Below are positions 11,879 through 23,544 of a stretch of 64,000 nt of DNA, piece after piece. The stretch is from assembly GCA_030562195.1 (NCBI GenBank), contig CM060201.1, positions 22,456,454 to 22,520,453 on the forward strand. Reading direction: 5' to 3'. The notes below the pieces were generated by a model, which was given only the letters and a program-made list of their open reading frames with translations, did no database searches and was not told the DNA's origin. The first letter of the stretch is position 1; each line of letters starts with the position of its first letter. The DNA comes from Nipponacmea schrenckii (taxonomy: Eukaryota > Mollusca > Gastropoda > Lottiidae). A program made the position numbers and the translations under genes.

Positions 11879-13301
11879 GGATATTTTTCATCTTCATTGC
11901 AAACCAACCAGTTTACTACCACAGTTGTGTTCTTAAGAATTTATCTTTAACCAATCAGAGAGAGTAGCTTCTATTTTGGGCTGATGAATCCTAAAGTAGA
12001 GCAATATGAAAGGCTATCCCACCCCCTTTAGTCATACTACCTCTCTCATCTTGTCCAAACCACACCCGCATTTGTTATACATCCTCTTTCATCGTGTACA
12101 AACCACACCCCATTCCTAATACGCTTTGTTCTTATTTTCACACCTACAAAACAGAGTGCAGTCGCTATAGTTTAAAACAAATATTTCGGATACAAAACAT
12201 TATTGGCAAAACACTATTGGAAAAAGATAAAGAGGCATGGTGATGCATTACTACTTATAATTTGTCTTAGAAAAAAACCCAATTTCAGAAAAAACAAAAA
12301 AACCTAAAGAAAAATCAGAAATTTAATTGGTTATCATGTCTTGGAATAATTTTTACTCATTGCATACTGCACGGCATTGCCTGACTTCATTATTCTATTA
12401 TCTCAATTCATATGCAGGAAATTAGTCCATTAGATTCCGTTTAATTTCGTAATAGCACGTGATTGTTTTCATGAGTTGATCACTGACATTCTACTGTAAC
12501 GTGAGATCAAACTTTACGTCTGTTTTATTGTTTACAGAATGTCAAAGGTCATTTTGACTTGTTTTGTTGCGTTGTTATTCTCATAAACATCTTCAATGAA
12601 ATGGCTTCGTCGTTGATTTCAACTAGACTGTATTCTGTATAAGTAACGCTTGAATAGAACTGAATAGCAAATCTCCAAATTACGCTTTCACGTCTTCTGT
12701 TGAAATTTTACCTCCTTTGACTGAAGAGTTTGAATAGCTGAGATAATCTTGGATGGTTTGAACACAACTCGAAAGCAATTTAAACCCACTTTAGTTGAGG
12801 CACTGAAGTGATCTGAATTAAACCATTGTTAACTTTATCAAGGGTTTGATTTTGTATCAATTTCATTTTTCTGGTTTCAGCTAATCCACAGGGTGTAAAA
12901 TAATTGGCAGGGGCGTAGCGTATTGGGGATGTGGGTGGGTACAACCGCCCCCCACTTTTGCTAAAATCTATTATAAAAATACAGAATCAGTCAGTTAAAA
13001 AAGGGTAATGGATGGAGCCATTTAAACTTAGTTCCTAAATGGTTGTTGGTAAAAAGTCAGAATGGTCACGCTCCGCCCCTGGTAATGTACCATTATTGTG
13101 TACATCATTACCATGTCACGCCATTACGAACTGTGACAGACAGATTGTAAACATCGTGGCTATTTGTTTACAGACGTTCTGTCAAGGACTTATCCAGGCT
13201 GTAGGCTATTCAGTGACAATCAATCAAATCACTTCATTATATAAAACAGGTAGCTATTTACATTCCTGTGTTAAGGCAAGGTTCTTATTATTTTGTATCT
13301 A
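11879..13301. other. Intronic stretch without recognised genes
   Basis: It holds a short family A fragment near 12350-12400 (CATTGCATACTGCACGGCAT) and diverged pieces of the 72-bp family near 13085-13135. The plus frame at 13039-13302 encodes nothing recognisable. Confidence 0.5.
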
Positions 13302-14068
13302 GGTTTGCCAACTTCAGATAGTCCACATAGCTAATGATAATGTTTATATGATTTTAAGGTTTGTCAACATGACATCCCTTTCAGAGAGTCCACATAGTTA
13401 CTAATGTTTAGTTGACTTTAAGGTTTGTCAACATGACATCCCTTTCAGAGAGTCCACATAGTTAACAATGTTCAGATGACATCTAGTTTTGTCAACTTGA
13501 CATCCCTTTCAGAGAGTCCACATAGTTACTAATGTTTAGTTGACTTTAAGGTTTGTCAACATGACATCCCTTTCAGAGAGTCCAAATAGCTAACAATGTT
13601 CAGATGACATCTAGTTTTGTCAACTTGACATCCCTTTCAGAGAGTCCACATAGTTACTAATGTTTAGTTGACATCTAGTTTTGTCAACTTGACATCCCTT
13701 TCAGAGAGTCCAAATAGCTAACAATGTTCAGATGACATCTAGTTTTGTCAACATCATATCCCTTTCAGAGAGTCCAAATAGCTAACAATGTTCAGATGAC
13801 ATCTAGTTTTGTCAACATGACATCCCTTTCAGAGAGTCCACATAGTTAATAATGTTTAGATGACATCTAGTTTTGTCAACTTGACATCCCTTTCAGAGAG
13901 TCCACATAGTTAATAATGGTTAGATGACATCTAGTTTTGTCAACATGACATCCCTTTCAGAGAGTCCACATAGCTAAAAATGTTCAGATGACATCTAGTT
14001 TTGTCAACTTGACATCCCTTTCAGAGAGTCCACATAGTTACTAATGTTTAGTTGACATCTAGTTTTGT
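13302..14068 (+). repeat. 64-bp minisatellite, about 12 units
   Basis: Unit landmarks are TTTTGTCAACTTGACATCCC, TTTCAGAGAGTCCACATAG and AATGTTTAGATGACATCTAG. Two variants alternate in places (GTTACTAATGTTTAG and GCTAACAATGTTCAG). Related arrays are at 34962-35490 and 35885-36180. Confidence 0.9.
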
Positions 14069-14339
14069 CGACTCATCAAAATATAAAATCATTAAATCAA
14101 TGTCCATCTTGAACAGGTTACTATAAATAAACCAACATTATTTTGAGATTGAAAGTTTCACTGTCAATAAAAACCTGCCACAAGCAATGTTTGACATTTC
14201 AAACCAGAAAATAAATTGTTATTTCTTCTCTGTTTAACACTTAAATTTTGTTTCGACAGATAACTTGAAGCAAAAAGACATTTAGAAAAATCCTTTCAAT
14301 TTATATGTGATGTTAACATTCTATACAGAGTCAACCTGA

Positions 14340-17030
14340 CATTACTGTATATAGTAGCCAACCTAGAGGATGTAAAGAGTTATAGTAAAGATAGCAGTTA
14401 GCCAACCTAGAGGGTGTAAGGTTTAGTAAAGATATAGTAAGCCAACCTGGAGGGTGTAAAGAGTTATAGTTAAGATAGAGTACCAACCTAGAGGGTGTAA
14501 GAGTTATGATAAGGTTAGCATAAACCAACCTAGATGATGTAAAGAGTTATGATAAGGTTAGCAGTAAACCAGCTAGATGTGTAAAGAGTTATGTAAGGTT
14601 AGCAGTAAACCAACCTAGAGGGTGTAAAGAGTTAGTAAGGTTAGCAGTAAACCAACCTAGAGGGTGATAGGTTATAGTAAAGATAGCTGTAAGCAACCTA
14701 GAGGTGTACGAGTTATGTAAAGATACAGTTAAGCCAACCTAGAGGGTTAAAGAGTAATATAAAGATATCAGTAGAGTCAACCTAGAGGTGTAAAAGTTAT
14801 AGTAAAGATATGTAACTCAACCTAGAGGTGTAAAGAGTTTGTAAAGACAGAGTAAGCCAACCTAGAGTGTAAAGAGTTATAGTAAAGATGCAGTGACCAA
14901 CCTAGAGGGTGTATAGAGTTATAGTAAGATATCAGTAGAGCCAACCTAGAGGGTGTATAGAGTTATGTTAAGTAGCAGTAACCAACCTAGAGATGTAAGA
15001 GTTATGATAAGGTTAGCAGTAAACCAACCTAGATGTGTAAAGAGTTAGATAAGGTTAGCAGTAAACCAACCAGATGATGTAAAGGTTATAGTAAGTAGCA
15101 GTAAACCAACCTAGAGGGTGTAAGAGTTATAGTAAAGATAGCAGTAAAACCAACCTAGAGAGTGTAAGAGTTATAGTAAAGTTAGCAGTAAGCCAACCTA
15201 GAGGGTTAAGAGTTATAGTAAAGATACAGTAAGCAACCTAGAGGGTTAAAGAGTTATAGTAAAGTATAGCAGTGAGCCACCTAGAGGTGTAAGAGTTATA
15301 GTAAAGATATCAGTAAGCCAACCTAGAGAGTGTAAAGAGTTATAGTAAAGATAGCAGTAAGCCAACCTAGAGGGTGTAAAGAGTTATAGTAAAGATGGCA
15401 GTAAACCAACCTGGAGGGTTAAAGAGTTATAGTAAAGATACAGTAAGTCAACCTAGAGGGTGTAAAGAGTTATAGTAAAGATATCAGTAAGCCAACCTGG
15501 AGGGTGTATAGAGTTATAGTTAAGATAGCAGTGAGCCAACCTAGAGGGTGTAAAGAGTTATGATAAGGTTAGCAGTAAACCAACCTAGATGATGTAAAGA
15601 GTTATGATAAGGTTAGCAGTAAACCAACCTAGAGGGTGTAAAGAGTTAGGATAAGGTTAGCAGTAAACCAACCTAGAGTGTGTAAAGAGTTATAGTAAAG
15701 ATAGCAGTAAACCAACCTAGAGGGTGTACAGAGTTATAGTAAAGATAGCAGTAAGCCAACCTAGAGGGTGTAAAGAGTATAGTAAAGATAGCAGTAAGCC
15801 AACCTAGAGGTGTAAAGAGTTATAGTAAAGATATCAGTAAACCAACCTAGAGGGTGTAAAGAGTTATAGTAAAGATAGCAGTAAGCCAACCTAGAGGATG
15901 TAAAGAGTTATAGTAAAGATAGCAGTAAACCAACCTAGAGGGTGTAAAGAGTTATAGTAAAGATAGCAGTAAGCCAACCTAGAGGGTGTAAAGAGTTATA
16001 GTAAAGATAGCAGTAACCAACCTAGAGAGTGTAAAGAGTTATATAAAGATAGCAGTAAGCCAACCTAGAGGGTGTAAAGAGTTAGAAAGTAGCAGTAAAC
16101 CAACCTGAGGTGTAAAGGTTATAGTAAAGATAGCAGTAACCAACCTAGAGGGTGTAAAGAGTTATAGTAAAGATAGCAGTAAACCAACCTAGAGGGTGTA
16201 AAGAGTTATAGTAAAGTTAGCAGTAAACCAACCTAGAGGGTATAAAGAGTTATAGTAAAGATATCAGTACACCAACCTAGAGGGTGTAAAGAGTTATAGT
16301 AAAGATAGCAGTAAGCCAACCTAGAGGGTGTAAAGAGTTATAGTAAAGATATCAGTAAGCCAACCTAGAGGTGTAAAGAGTTATAGTAAAGATAGCAGTA
16401 AGCCAACCTAGAGGTGTAAAGAGTTATAGTAAAGATAGCAGTAAACCAACCTAGAGGGTATAAAGAGTTATAGTAAAGATACAGTAAACCAACCTAGAGG
16501 GTGTAAAGAGTTATAGTAAAGATATCAGTAAGCCAACCTGGAGGGTGTAAAGAGTTATAGTAAAGATAGCAGTAAGCCAACCTAGAGGGTAGGTTTGTAA
16601 AGAGTTATAGTAAAGATATAGCAGTAAACCAACCTAGAGGGTGTAAAGAGTTTAGTAAAGATAGCAGTAAACAACCTAGAGTGTGTAAAGAGTTATAGTA
16701 AAGATAGCAGTAACCAACCTAGAGGGTGTAAAGAGTTATAGTAAAGATAGCAGTAACCAACCTAGAGGGTGTAAAGAGTTATAGTAAAGATACAGTAAAG
16801 CCAACCTAGAGGGTGTAAAGAGTTATAGTAAAGATAGCAGTAAACCAACCTAGAGGTGTAAAGAGTTATAGTAAAGATAGCAGTAAACCAACCTAGAGTG
16901 TAAAGAGTTATAGTAAAGATATCAGTAAGCCAATCTAGAGGGTGTAAAGAGTTATAGTAAAGATAGCAGTAAACCAACCTAGAGGGTGTAAAGTGTTATA
17001 GTAAAGATATCTGTAAACCAACCTAGAGTA
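14340..17030 (-). repeat. 44-bp minisatellite, about 60 units, inverted relative to 8.8-9.8 kb
   Basis: Units run CCAACCTAGAGGGTGTAAAG, AGTTATAGTAAAGATAGCAG, TAAG. Those at 14340-15300 are badly eroded by one- to four-base losses; those after about 15850 are more regular. This is the largest array in the window. Confidence 0.92.
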
Positions 17031-17737
17031 AATTTGGTCTGTATAAAGTTTGGCAAGTATAAAAGGAAAAGATAAGATGAAGTCAATACCCAAGAGAAAA
17101 CAAATTTTAAATATCAAAGACTTATAACAACTTGTAAATACTATCTTAAATATCATGGCAGCACCCTGGGGGCATTGTGGAGTGGGGGTATAATAGAGTG
17201 AGCTTTCGGGTATAAAACGAGTCAGACATGGCAACTGTCAAGGATGACATTCCAAAAGCATCCCAATCTGTAGAAACACAAGGACATAGGACTATTATGG
17301 ATTGTCTGATCAAGTTATCCCCCAGAAAATTTGGCAAAAATATACCTAATTGATTAGGTTTTGGGTGGGGGGAAAAAATGTAAATGAAAATCTTATTTAA
17401 AATTTATAGGGGTACAATTGGGAAACAAATCAATTTTCTCTCCCCCTTCCCCTTCCTTCTAGTATTCCCACCGGTGGTGCTGATAAAATATCAGACACAA
17501 TATATCATGCCGTTTCCTGACTAGAAAAGAAAATATCAGAGAATACTAGAACATAATGCTTATCATTATAAAAAATATGACAGAATTGATTTATTCATCT
17601 TGAAAGGTTAAAATACTCTGCTATCATGTTGAATTATGTGTTCCAGGAATTTTGTACATGTAGAATTTGTAATTTGAATACTCATATATCATTGAAGAAA
17701 ATCGTGATTTTGAAATCTGAAGTCTGAAACTAATGAA
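17031..17737. other. Short non-repetitive stretch between two arrays
   Basis: The minus-strand frame at 17146-17337 was checked for missing Hv1 exons (S3/S4) and shows no voltage-sensor motif. No other gene is seen. Confidence 0.5.
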
Positions 17738-18448
17738 CAAATTAGTAATTTGATAGTGAAATCTGTAATTTGACAGTATAATCTGTTATTTGACAGTTAT
17801 ATTTGTAGTTTGACAGGAAACTTTGTAATTTGAAATTTATAACACTAAAATGTGATAGTAAAATCTGTAATTTGACAAAAAACTCTAATTTGACAGTATA
17901 GTATAATAAGGATATGTGGATGTTATCTGTAATTTGACAGTAAAGTCTGTAATTTGACAATAAAATCTGTAATTTGATAGTAAAGTCTGTAATTTGACAA
18001 TAAAATCTGTTATTTGACAGTAAAGTCTGTAATTTGACAGTAAAGTCTGTAATTTGATAGTATAATCTGTAATTTGATAGTGAAATCTGTAATTTGACAG
18101 GAAACTTTGTAATTTGAATTTATAATAGTGAAATAGTGAAATTAAAATCTGTAATTTGACAATAAGATATGTATTTTGACAGTTAAATCTGTAATTTTAC
18201 AGTATAATCTGTAATTTGACAATGAAATCTGTAATTTGAATTTGACAGTAAATTCTGTTATTTGACAGTATAGTATAATAAGTATATATGTGGATGTAAA
18301 TCTGTTATTTGACAATAAAATCTGTAATTTGACAATAAAATCTGTAATTTGACAATAAAATCTGTTATTTGACAATAAAATATGTAATTTGACAGTAAAA
18401 TCTGTAATTTGACAGTAAAATCTGTAATTTGACAGTAAAATCTGTAAA
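17738..18448 (+). repeat. 20-bp minisatellite at the 5' end of Hv1 intron 3
   Basis: About 35 units of TCTGTAATTTGACAGTAAAA with ACAATAAAA and ATAGTAAAG variants. The array starts about 27 bases inside the intron, right beside the donor of the S2 exon (18475-18471). Confidence 0.9.
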
Positions 18449-18475
18449 TAATAAATAACAATAAGAACAACTTAC

Positions 18476-18867
18476 CTCTAAAAGAAGGATAGACAGGACA
18501 GATAAACTAGCGTAATGTAAACAATGGGCGATATATTCCTCTCGTGAGTGTCCGATTTCATCTCGATGTTTATATATAGTTTTAAACAACGTTCCATTCA
18601 CATCCGAATCCGGAATGGAATACTCCACAGTATCCTGAGACGAACGTTTATGGCGTGTATGATTGGGTAAAATGTTGCTATAGAGATTATTCGTTAAATT
18701 TTGTCGTCCATAATCCATGACGTTATCCCAGTTTATATCGACGGATAATATCCGATCCATCACATAGTCTATATTGACCATCCTCTCATCTTGAAACTGA
18801 TCTGGGTAGCGCAGTTTTAATCCATTTAAAAACCGATTGGATCTTCCCACGGACTCCTGCAGTGAAA
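18476..18867 (-). CDS. HVCN1: Hv1-like proton channel, coding exon 3 (long S1-S2 loop and most of S2)
   Basis: This exon encodes residues 65-195 of the deduced protein. The acceptor TGTTTTTCAG and donor GAG|GTAAG are canonical; it enters in phase 1, matching exon 2, and leaves in phase 0. The last 19 residues, IAHCLHYASLSVLSILLLE, align without gaps to human S2: His182 matches zinc-binding His140 and Glu195 matches Glu153. Residues about 61-176 form an S1-S2 loop of roughly 115 residues, against about 15-20 in human Hv1. The loop is hydrophilic and has three N-glycosylation sequons (Asn121-Leu-Thr, Asn133-His-Thr, Asn155-Gly-Thr), as expected for an extracellular segment, plus a furin-like RHKR at 136-139. 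There are no internal stops or frameshifts. The rest of S2, S3, S4 and the coiled coil must lie in later exons, which I did not find in positions 1-18475. Confidence 0.85.
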
Positions 18868-19039
18868 CTGAAAAACACAAAATATTACAATAATATTATG
18901 ATATATAATAATAATGATGATAATAATAGAAAAGTTTAAGGAGATGTGAATTTAGACATTAAAAAAAGAGAATGAAAATGCTGTAACTGAAAGAATTGGG
19001 GTCCAAAAGTTAGGGTGCTTTAACAGGAACGCATGGTAA

Positions 19040-20425
19040 TTTTAATACAGTGTCTAGATCATGAAGGTTATAATAACCATGATATTTAAATAGAAGGACC
19101 GTGTCTAGAAGGTTATAATAGCTATGGTGTCTTAATAGAAAGGACAGTGTCAAGATATAACAGGTTATAACGAAATAGAAAAGATAGTGTCTGGATCATG
19201 AAGGTTATAATAACGATGGTATCTTAATAGAAAGGACAGTGTTTACATGATGCAGGTTATAATATCGAAATAGAAAGCATAGTTTATAAATATTGAAGGT
19301 TATAATATTAAATTAAAAATAACAGTGTCTAGATGTTGCAGGTTATAATATCGATATAGAAAGGAAAGTGTCTAGATGTGAAGGTTTTCGAATAAAAAAT
19401 TTTAGTGTCTAGATGTTGCAGGTTATAATATCGATATAGAAAAGATAGTGTCTAGATGTTGCAGGTTATAATATCGATATAGAAAAGATAGTGTCTAGAT
19501 ATTGCAGGTTATAATATCGATATAGAAAAGATAGTGTCTAGATCATGATGGTAAAGGTTGAAATAATAAACATTTATTCTAGATGTCTAGATATTGCAGG
19601 TTATAATATCGATATAGAAAAGATAGTGTCTAGATCATGATGGTAAAGGTTGTTTTGCAGGGTTATAATATTGATATAGAAAAGATAGTGTCTAGATCAT
19701 GATGGTAAAGGTTGAAATACTAAACATTTATTCTAGATGTCTAGATATTGCAGGTTATAATATCGATATAGAAAGATAGTGTCTAATCATGATGGTAAAG
19801 GTTGAAATAATAAACATTTATTCTAGATGTCTAGATATTGCAGGTTATAATATCGATATAGAAAAGATAGTGTCTAGATCATGATGGTAAAGGTTGAAAT
19901 AATAAACATTTATTCTAGATGTCTAGATATTGCAGGTTATAATATCGATATAGAAAAGATAGTGTCTAGATCATGATGGTAAAGGTTGAAATAATAAACA
20001 TTTATTCTAGATGTCTAGATATTGCAGGTTATAATATCGATATAGGAAAGATAGTGTCTTAGATACAGTTTTTTTCCTATGGTAAAGGTTGAAATAATAA
20101 ACATTTATTCTAGATGTCTAGATGTTGCAGGTTATAATATCGATATAGAAAAGATAGTGTCTAGATGTTGCAGGTTATAATATCGATATAGAAAAGATAG
20201 TGTCTAGATGTTGCAGGTTATAATATCGATATAGAAAAGATAGTGTCTAGATGTTGCAGGTATAATATCGATATAGAAAAGATAGTGTCTAGATGTTGAG
20301 GCTATAAAAATATAAAATTTTCGGAATTATTAGAAAAGATAGTGTCTAGATATTGCAGGTTATAATATCGATATAGAAAAGATAGTGTCTAGATCATGAT
20401 GGTAAAGGTTGAAATAATAAACATG
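19040..20425 (+). repeat. 43-bp minisatellite with a 90-bp-class higher-order unit
   Basis: The basic unit is GTGTCTAGATGTTGCAGG, TTATAATATCGATATAGAAA, AGATA. In 19530-20130 it alternates with a second block (ATCATGATGGTAAAGGTTGA, AATAATAAACATTTATTC), forming a composite unit repeated about six times. Confidence 0.88.
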
Positions 20426-21129
20426 TCAGATGAAATTAATGACCCAAGAGAAATATAATAAGTAATCAATATCAACATCATATTTCTAAAATCTCCCTCA
20501 TTTATCAAAACCTTACAACCTTACAAATATCATGTATATCACATCATGTCATAGAATTACATTTCTATAGTAATAATAGTGGTTATAGACATATTAATAC
20601 AGCAGATATAACAAGCAACACAGGCAATATTATGGTATAATACTTCTTTAAAGGGATAATAGGCGTTAGAATACACTCGTCCTACGGCTTATATTTGTGT
20701 TTCATATTGACTATTAGTTAAATAAGTATCCATCCCACAGTTTACCAAATTTAAAAAAGCCACAATAAAAATATATTCGGAATTTTAAAAAAAAGTGAGC
20801 CAGCGACGATTCCATCCAGTTTGAAATAAAAGCGTCTGGTTTTAAATTTTCAACTTTAAATAACATCATTGTAAGAATTCAACAGTAGAGGTAAAGGAAA
20901 TGAAAACTCACATGTTAGATTATTGCAGGTTATATTTACGATATAAAAAAATCGTGTTGATCAGATGGTCAAGGTTAAAATGATTAACATGTAAATTTTG
21001 GGGAATTTAAAAATCGGATTTTAGGGGACTCCTGATTTATAAACCTTAAAACCTTATGGAATATCATTTTATTGTCCATCATTTGAGTGAACTTAAAAAT
21101 TTTATGACTCTTTCCTAAACGCCTATTAT
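20426..21129. other. Intron 2 sequence
   Basis: AT-rich with no exon. Near 20920-21000 there is a diverged relic of the 43-bp unit (TTATTGCAGGTTATATTTAC). Confidence 0.5.
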
Positions 21130-21365
21130 CCCTTTTTTAATAACAAAGTACATAACTTGAAGATTGCAAGAAACTCAAAGGCAATATCATGGTATAACTC
21201 ACTTCTTTAATAACAAAGTACCAGCACATATAACAAGAAACACAAAGGCAATATCATGGTATAACTCACTTCTTTAATAACAAAGTACCAGCACATATAA
21301 CAAGAAACACAAAGGCAATATTATGGTATAACACACTTCTTTAATAACAAAGCACATAATGTTAC
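21130..21365 (+). repeat. Tandem repeat of about 70 bp, three units
   Basis: Units contain AAGGCAATATCATGGTATAA, CACTTCTTTAATAACAAAGT and ACATATAACAAGAAACAC. A diverged relative is at 20600-20650 (AACACAGGCAATATTATGG). Confidence 0.8.
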
Positions 21366-21931
21366 ATCACAATTTACATGTGTCGTCATCAGATGAAATG
21401 AAGTAAGGGGTTAAGGGGTTAAACATATATAAACAGGAGGAACCCCCCTCTCCACCCCCTAACTCTTTAATTCCCTCCCTCATCAAACAGTCCAAAAAAT
21501 ACCCAAATCAAGCTTAACCAAGATCTCATCAATATAAACGATCACAATGATCATAATGTGGGCGTTCAGAATAAAAAATCACACTTAGTTTTTGTTCAGC
21601 GTTCCAAAAACTAACGCAGACATTTGTGTGTTTGTGTTTTGAATCCTTAATGTGCACAAATATCTCTGCACAACTGTTACAATCTATATCAATTCTGATA
21701 ACAAAGTCAGACATTTTTAGATTGTTATAATTTCAACTGAAAAAAAAAAAATGACTAAGCTGGGCACAGACGACAGATTTTTGTCTGTTGAAAACCAAAA
21801 AATATTGTTATGTGTTCGAGTTTTCATTAGGAAGTAAAACTCCATTCATTTCATTTTTTTTTTCAATCTTCATTAGACACACACTTGATGAACATTGTTC
21901 AATAGAAACATTACTGCTTTGTCACATGACT

Positions 21932-22292
21932 TTTGAAATGAAATGAAATGAATGGAGTTTTACGTCCTTCTCTTCTGCACCTTATGGCTAATGAAGACGG
22001 GCAACGCCATGCAGTGTGCAATGAGGGAAATTTTGCCAGGACAGCGGCATTAGCCTACTCTTTTTGCGATTTCCAACTGTCGAGGGATTCTTAACGTGCA
22101 CAGCCTTTGCACACAGGGCCTCGGTTTATTGTCCCATCCGAACGACTAGACGCTTTTTCCATGTCAGTCCCTCCGAAACTGCATCACTGACAAGGGGAAA
22201 CCGGGCTGAAAAATCCGAAAGTTTCTTTGCAGGATTGAACCCTGGACCTTTTAGCGCGCAAGCGTCTAACCTACTGAGCAACCGCGGATCCC
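21932..22292 (-). mobile_element. Full-length tRNA-derived SINE (family A) with 10-bp target-site duplication
   Basis: Read on the minus strand, the element starts with a tRNA-like head: box A in GGTTGCTCAGTAGGTTAGA and box B GGTTCAATCC. A body of about 250 bp follows, containing GGGACAATAAACCGAGG and CTCGACAGTTGGAAATCGC, and it ends in (ATTTC)n. TCACATGACT flanks both sides (21922-21931 and 22293-22302), a target-site duplication showing retroposition. It is about 361 bp long. I do not assign it to a named superfamily. Confidence 0.85.
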
Positions 22293-22302
22293 TCACATGA
22301 CT

Positions 22303-23540
22303 CAAAATTCAAATATAATTCAATATCACATGACCAGATATTGAATTTTGATTGGTTGAGGACAGAAACCGTTTCGTAAATACATTTTTATTCAATTCAT
22401 ATGACTGATTCGAAACATTTACTGGAGAAACACATTTTTTTTAACAGAAGTTTCTTGAATAAAAAAACAATGATTCTGCTCAACGTCTGTCATGTGTATT
22501 GGGCTTGAGTTTTTATGTTTAGAATCTTTAATGTTCACAAATATCTCGAATCTATAAAATCAGCCATTGTTTTTTACATTGTTTAAAATCAATCAGTGAT
22601 CAATATTATATGTGTAATATAGATTTTAGTTATTGATAGCTTTATAAATCAATATATTGAGTAATATTGATATTGTTACAGTTTTATTTTGTTTATTCAT
22701 TACATCATAATTAATAGCTCGTTAAATATGTTCGTTAATTATTACATTAATATACCAGCACTACTCTCTACACTCTATTTCAATTAAAGCTACATAGTCC
22801 TTTAATAAGTTCAGACTGGACAATAAACTGAGGTCTTGTATACTTCAGACTGTGTATATTAAAGATCCCTCGACAGTTGGGAATCAAAAAAGAGTAGCCT
22901 TAAAGCCAATTTTACTCATTGCACACTGCATGGCATTGCCCATCTTCATTAGCAACAATGCAACAATATAGTTAAGACTAAACTTGGGGGGTCAAAGTTC
23001 TTTTCTAGAGGGGACGGGAAAGGGCATGAGCTGTTGTCTAACATTATTTAATGCTATAGAGATGATCATGGGAGGAAATGAATGATGCCTATTGACTGTA
23101 TTGAGAAAGCTGTACTAAACCACCCACTAGCTTACATTGCCAATACATCAACCATCACCAGCATAAAAACACAATCTAACTTGCAGAAAAACAGGACGAA
23201 ACTTTTTATTGTAGCATTTTTAGTGAACCCAAAATAAAATCACACAATAAAGAATTAAAAATCAGAAAAAACTAAACCAGAATGACGTAAGAAAAGATAA
23301 AAATTTTGTCTTCTGGGTTTAAATTCATCGTTAAATTTATCCCATAAAACGTTCTCTTATTAATCAGACTACGATAAAAATTGGGCTAATTTTGGGTGAA
23401 AATTGCCTAAGGATGTCCATTTAACTTGTTTAATAAGAAATACCACGAAGATGATGGGGAATAAAGTAGGTCAGAATCAATACTTAATACTCAAGTAAAT
23501 ATCGGAAATAAATCTTAGTAATAGCCTTACAACTCGTTTG
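22303..23540. other. Intron 2 sequence with one SINE fragment
   Basis: Apart from the family A copy at 22805-22955, I see only AT-rich single-copy sequence. Confidence 0.5.
22805..22955 (+). mobile_element. SINE family A, 5'-truncated copy
   Basis: GGACAATAAACTGAGGTC, CCTCGACAGTTGGGAATC and TCATTGCACACTGCATGGC match the family A body and 3' part. The tRNA head is absent. Confidence 0.65.
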
Positions 23541-23544
23541 GCAT

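Noticed and set aside
17146..17337. Possible S3/S4 exon of the channel
   Set aside because: Translation shows no R-W-R-type S4 pattern or acidic S3 motif, though a CTACAG acceptor-like site is present.
18476..18867. Voltage-sensing phosphatase or TMEM266 instead of Hv1
   Set aside because: The gap-free match of S1 (D, E, D) and the S2 LHYAS...E pattern fit Hv1 better. Without S4 and the C-terminus the alternative is unlikely but not fully excluded.
22064..22300. 78-codon plus frame
   Set aside because: It is the antisense of the intact SINE at 21932-22292.
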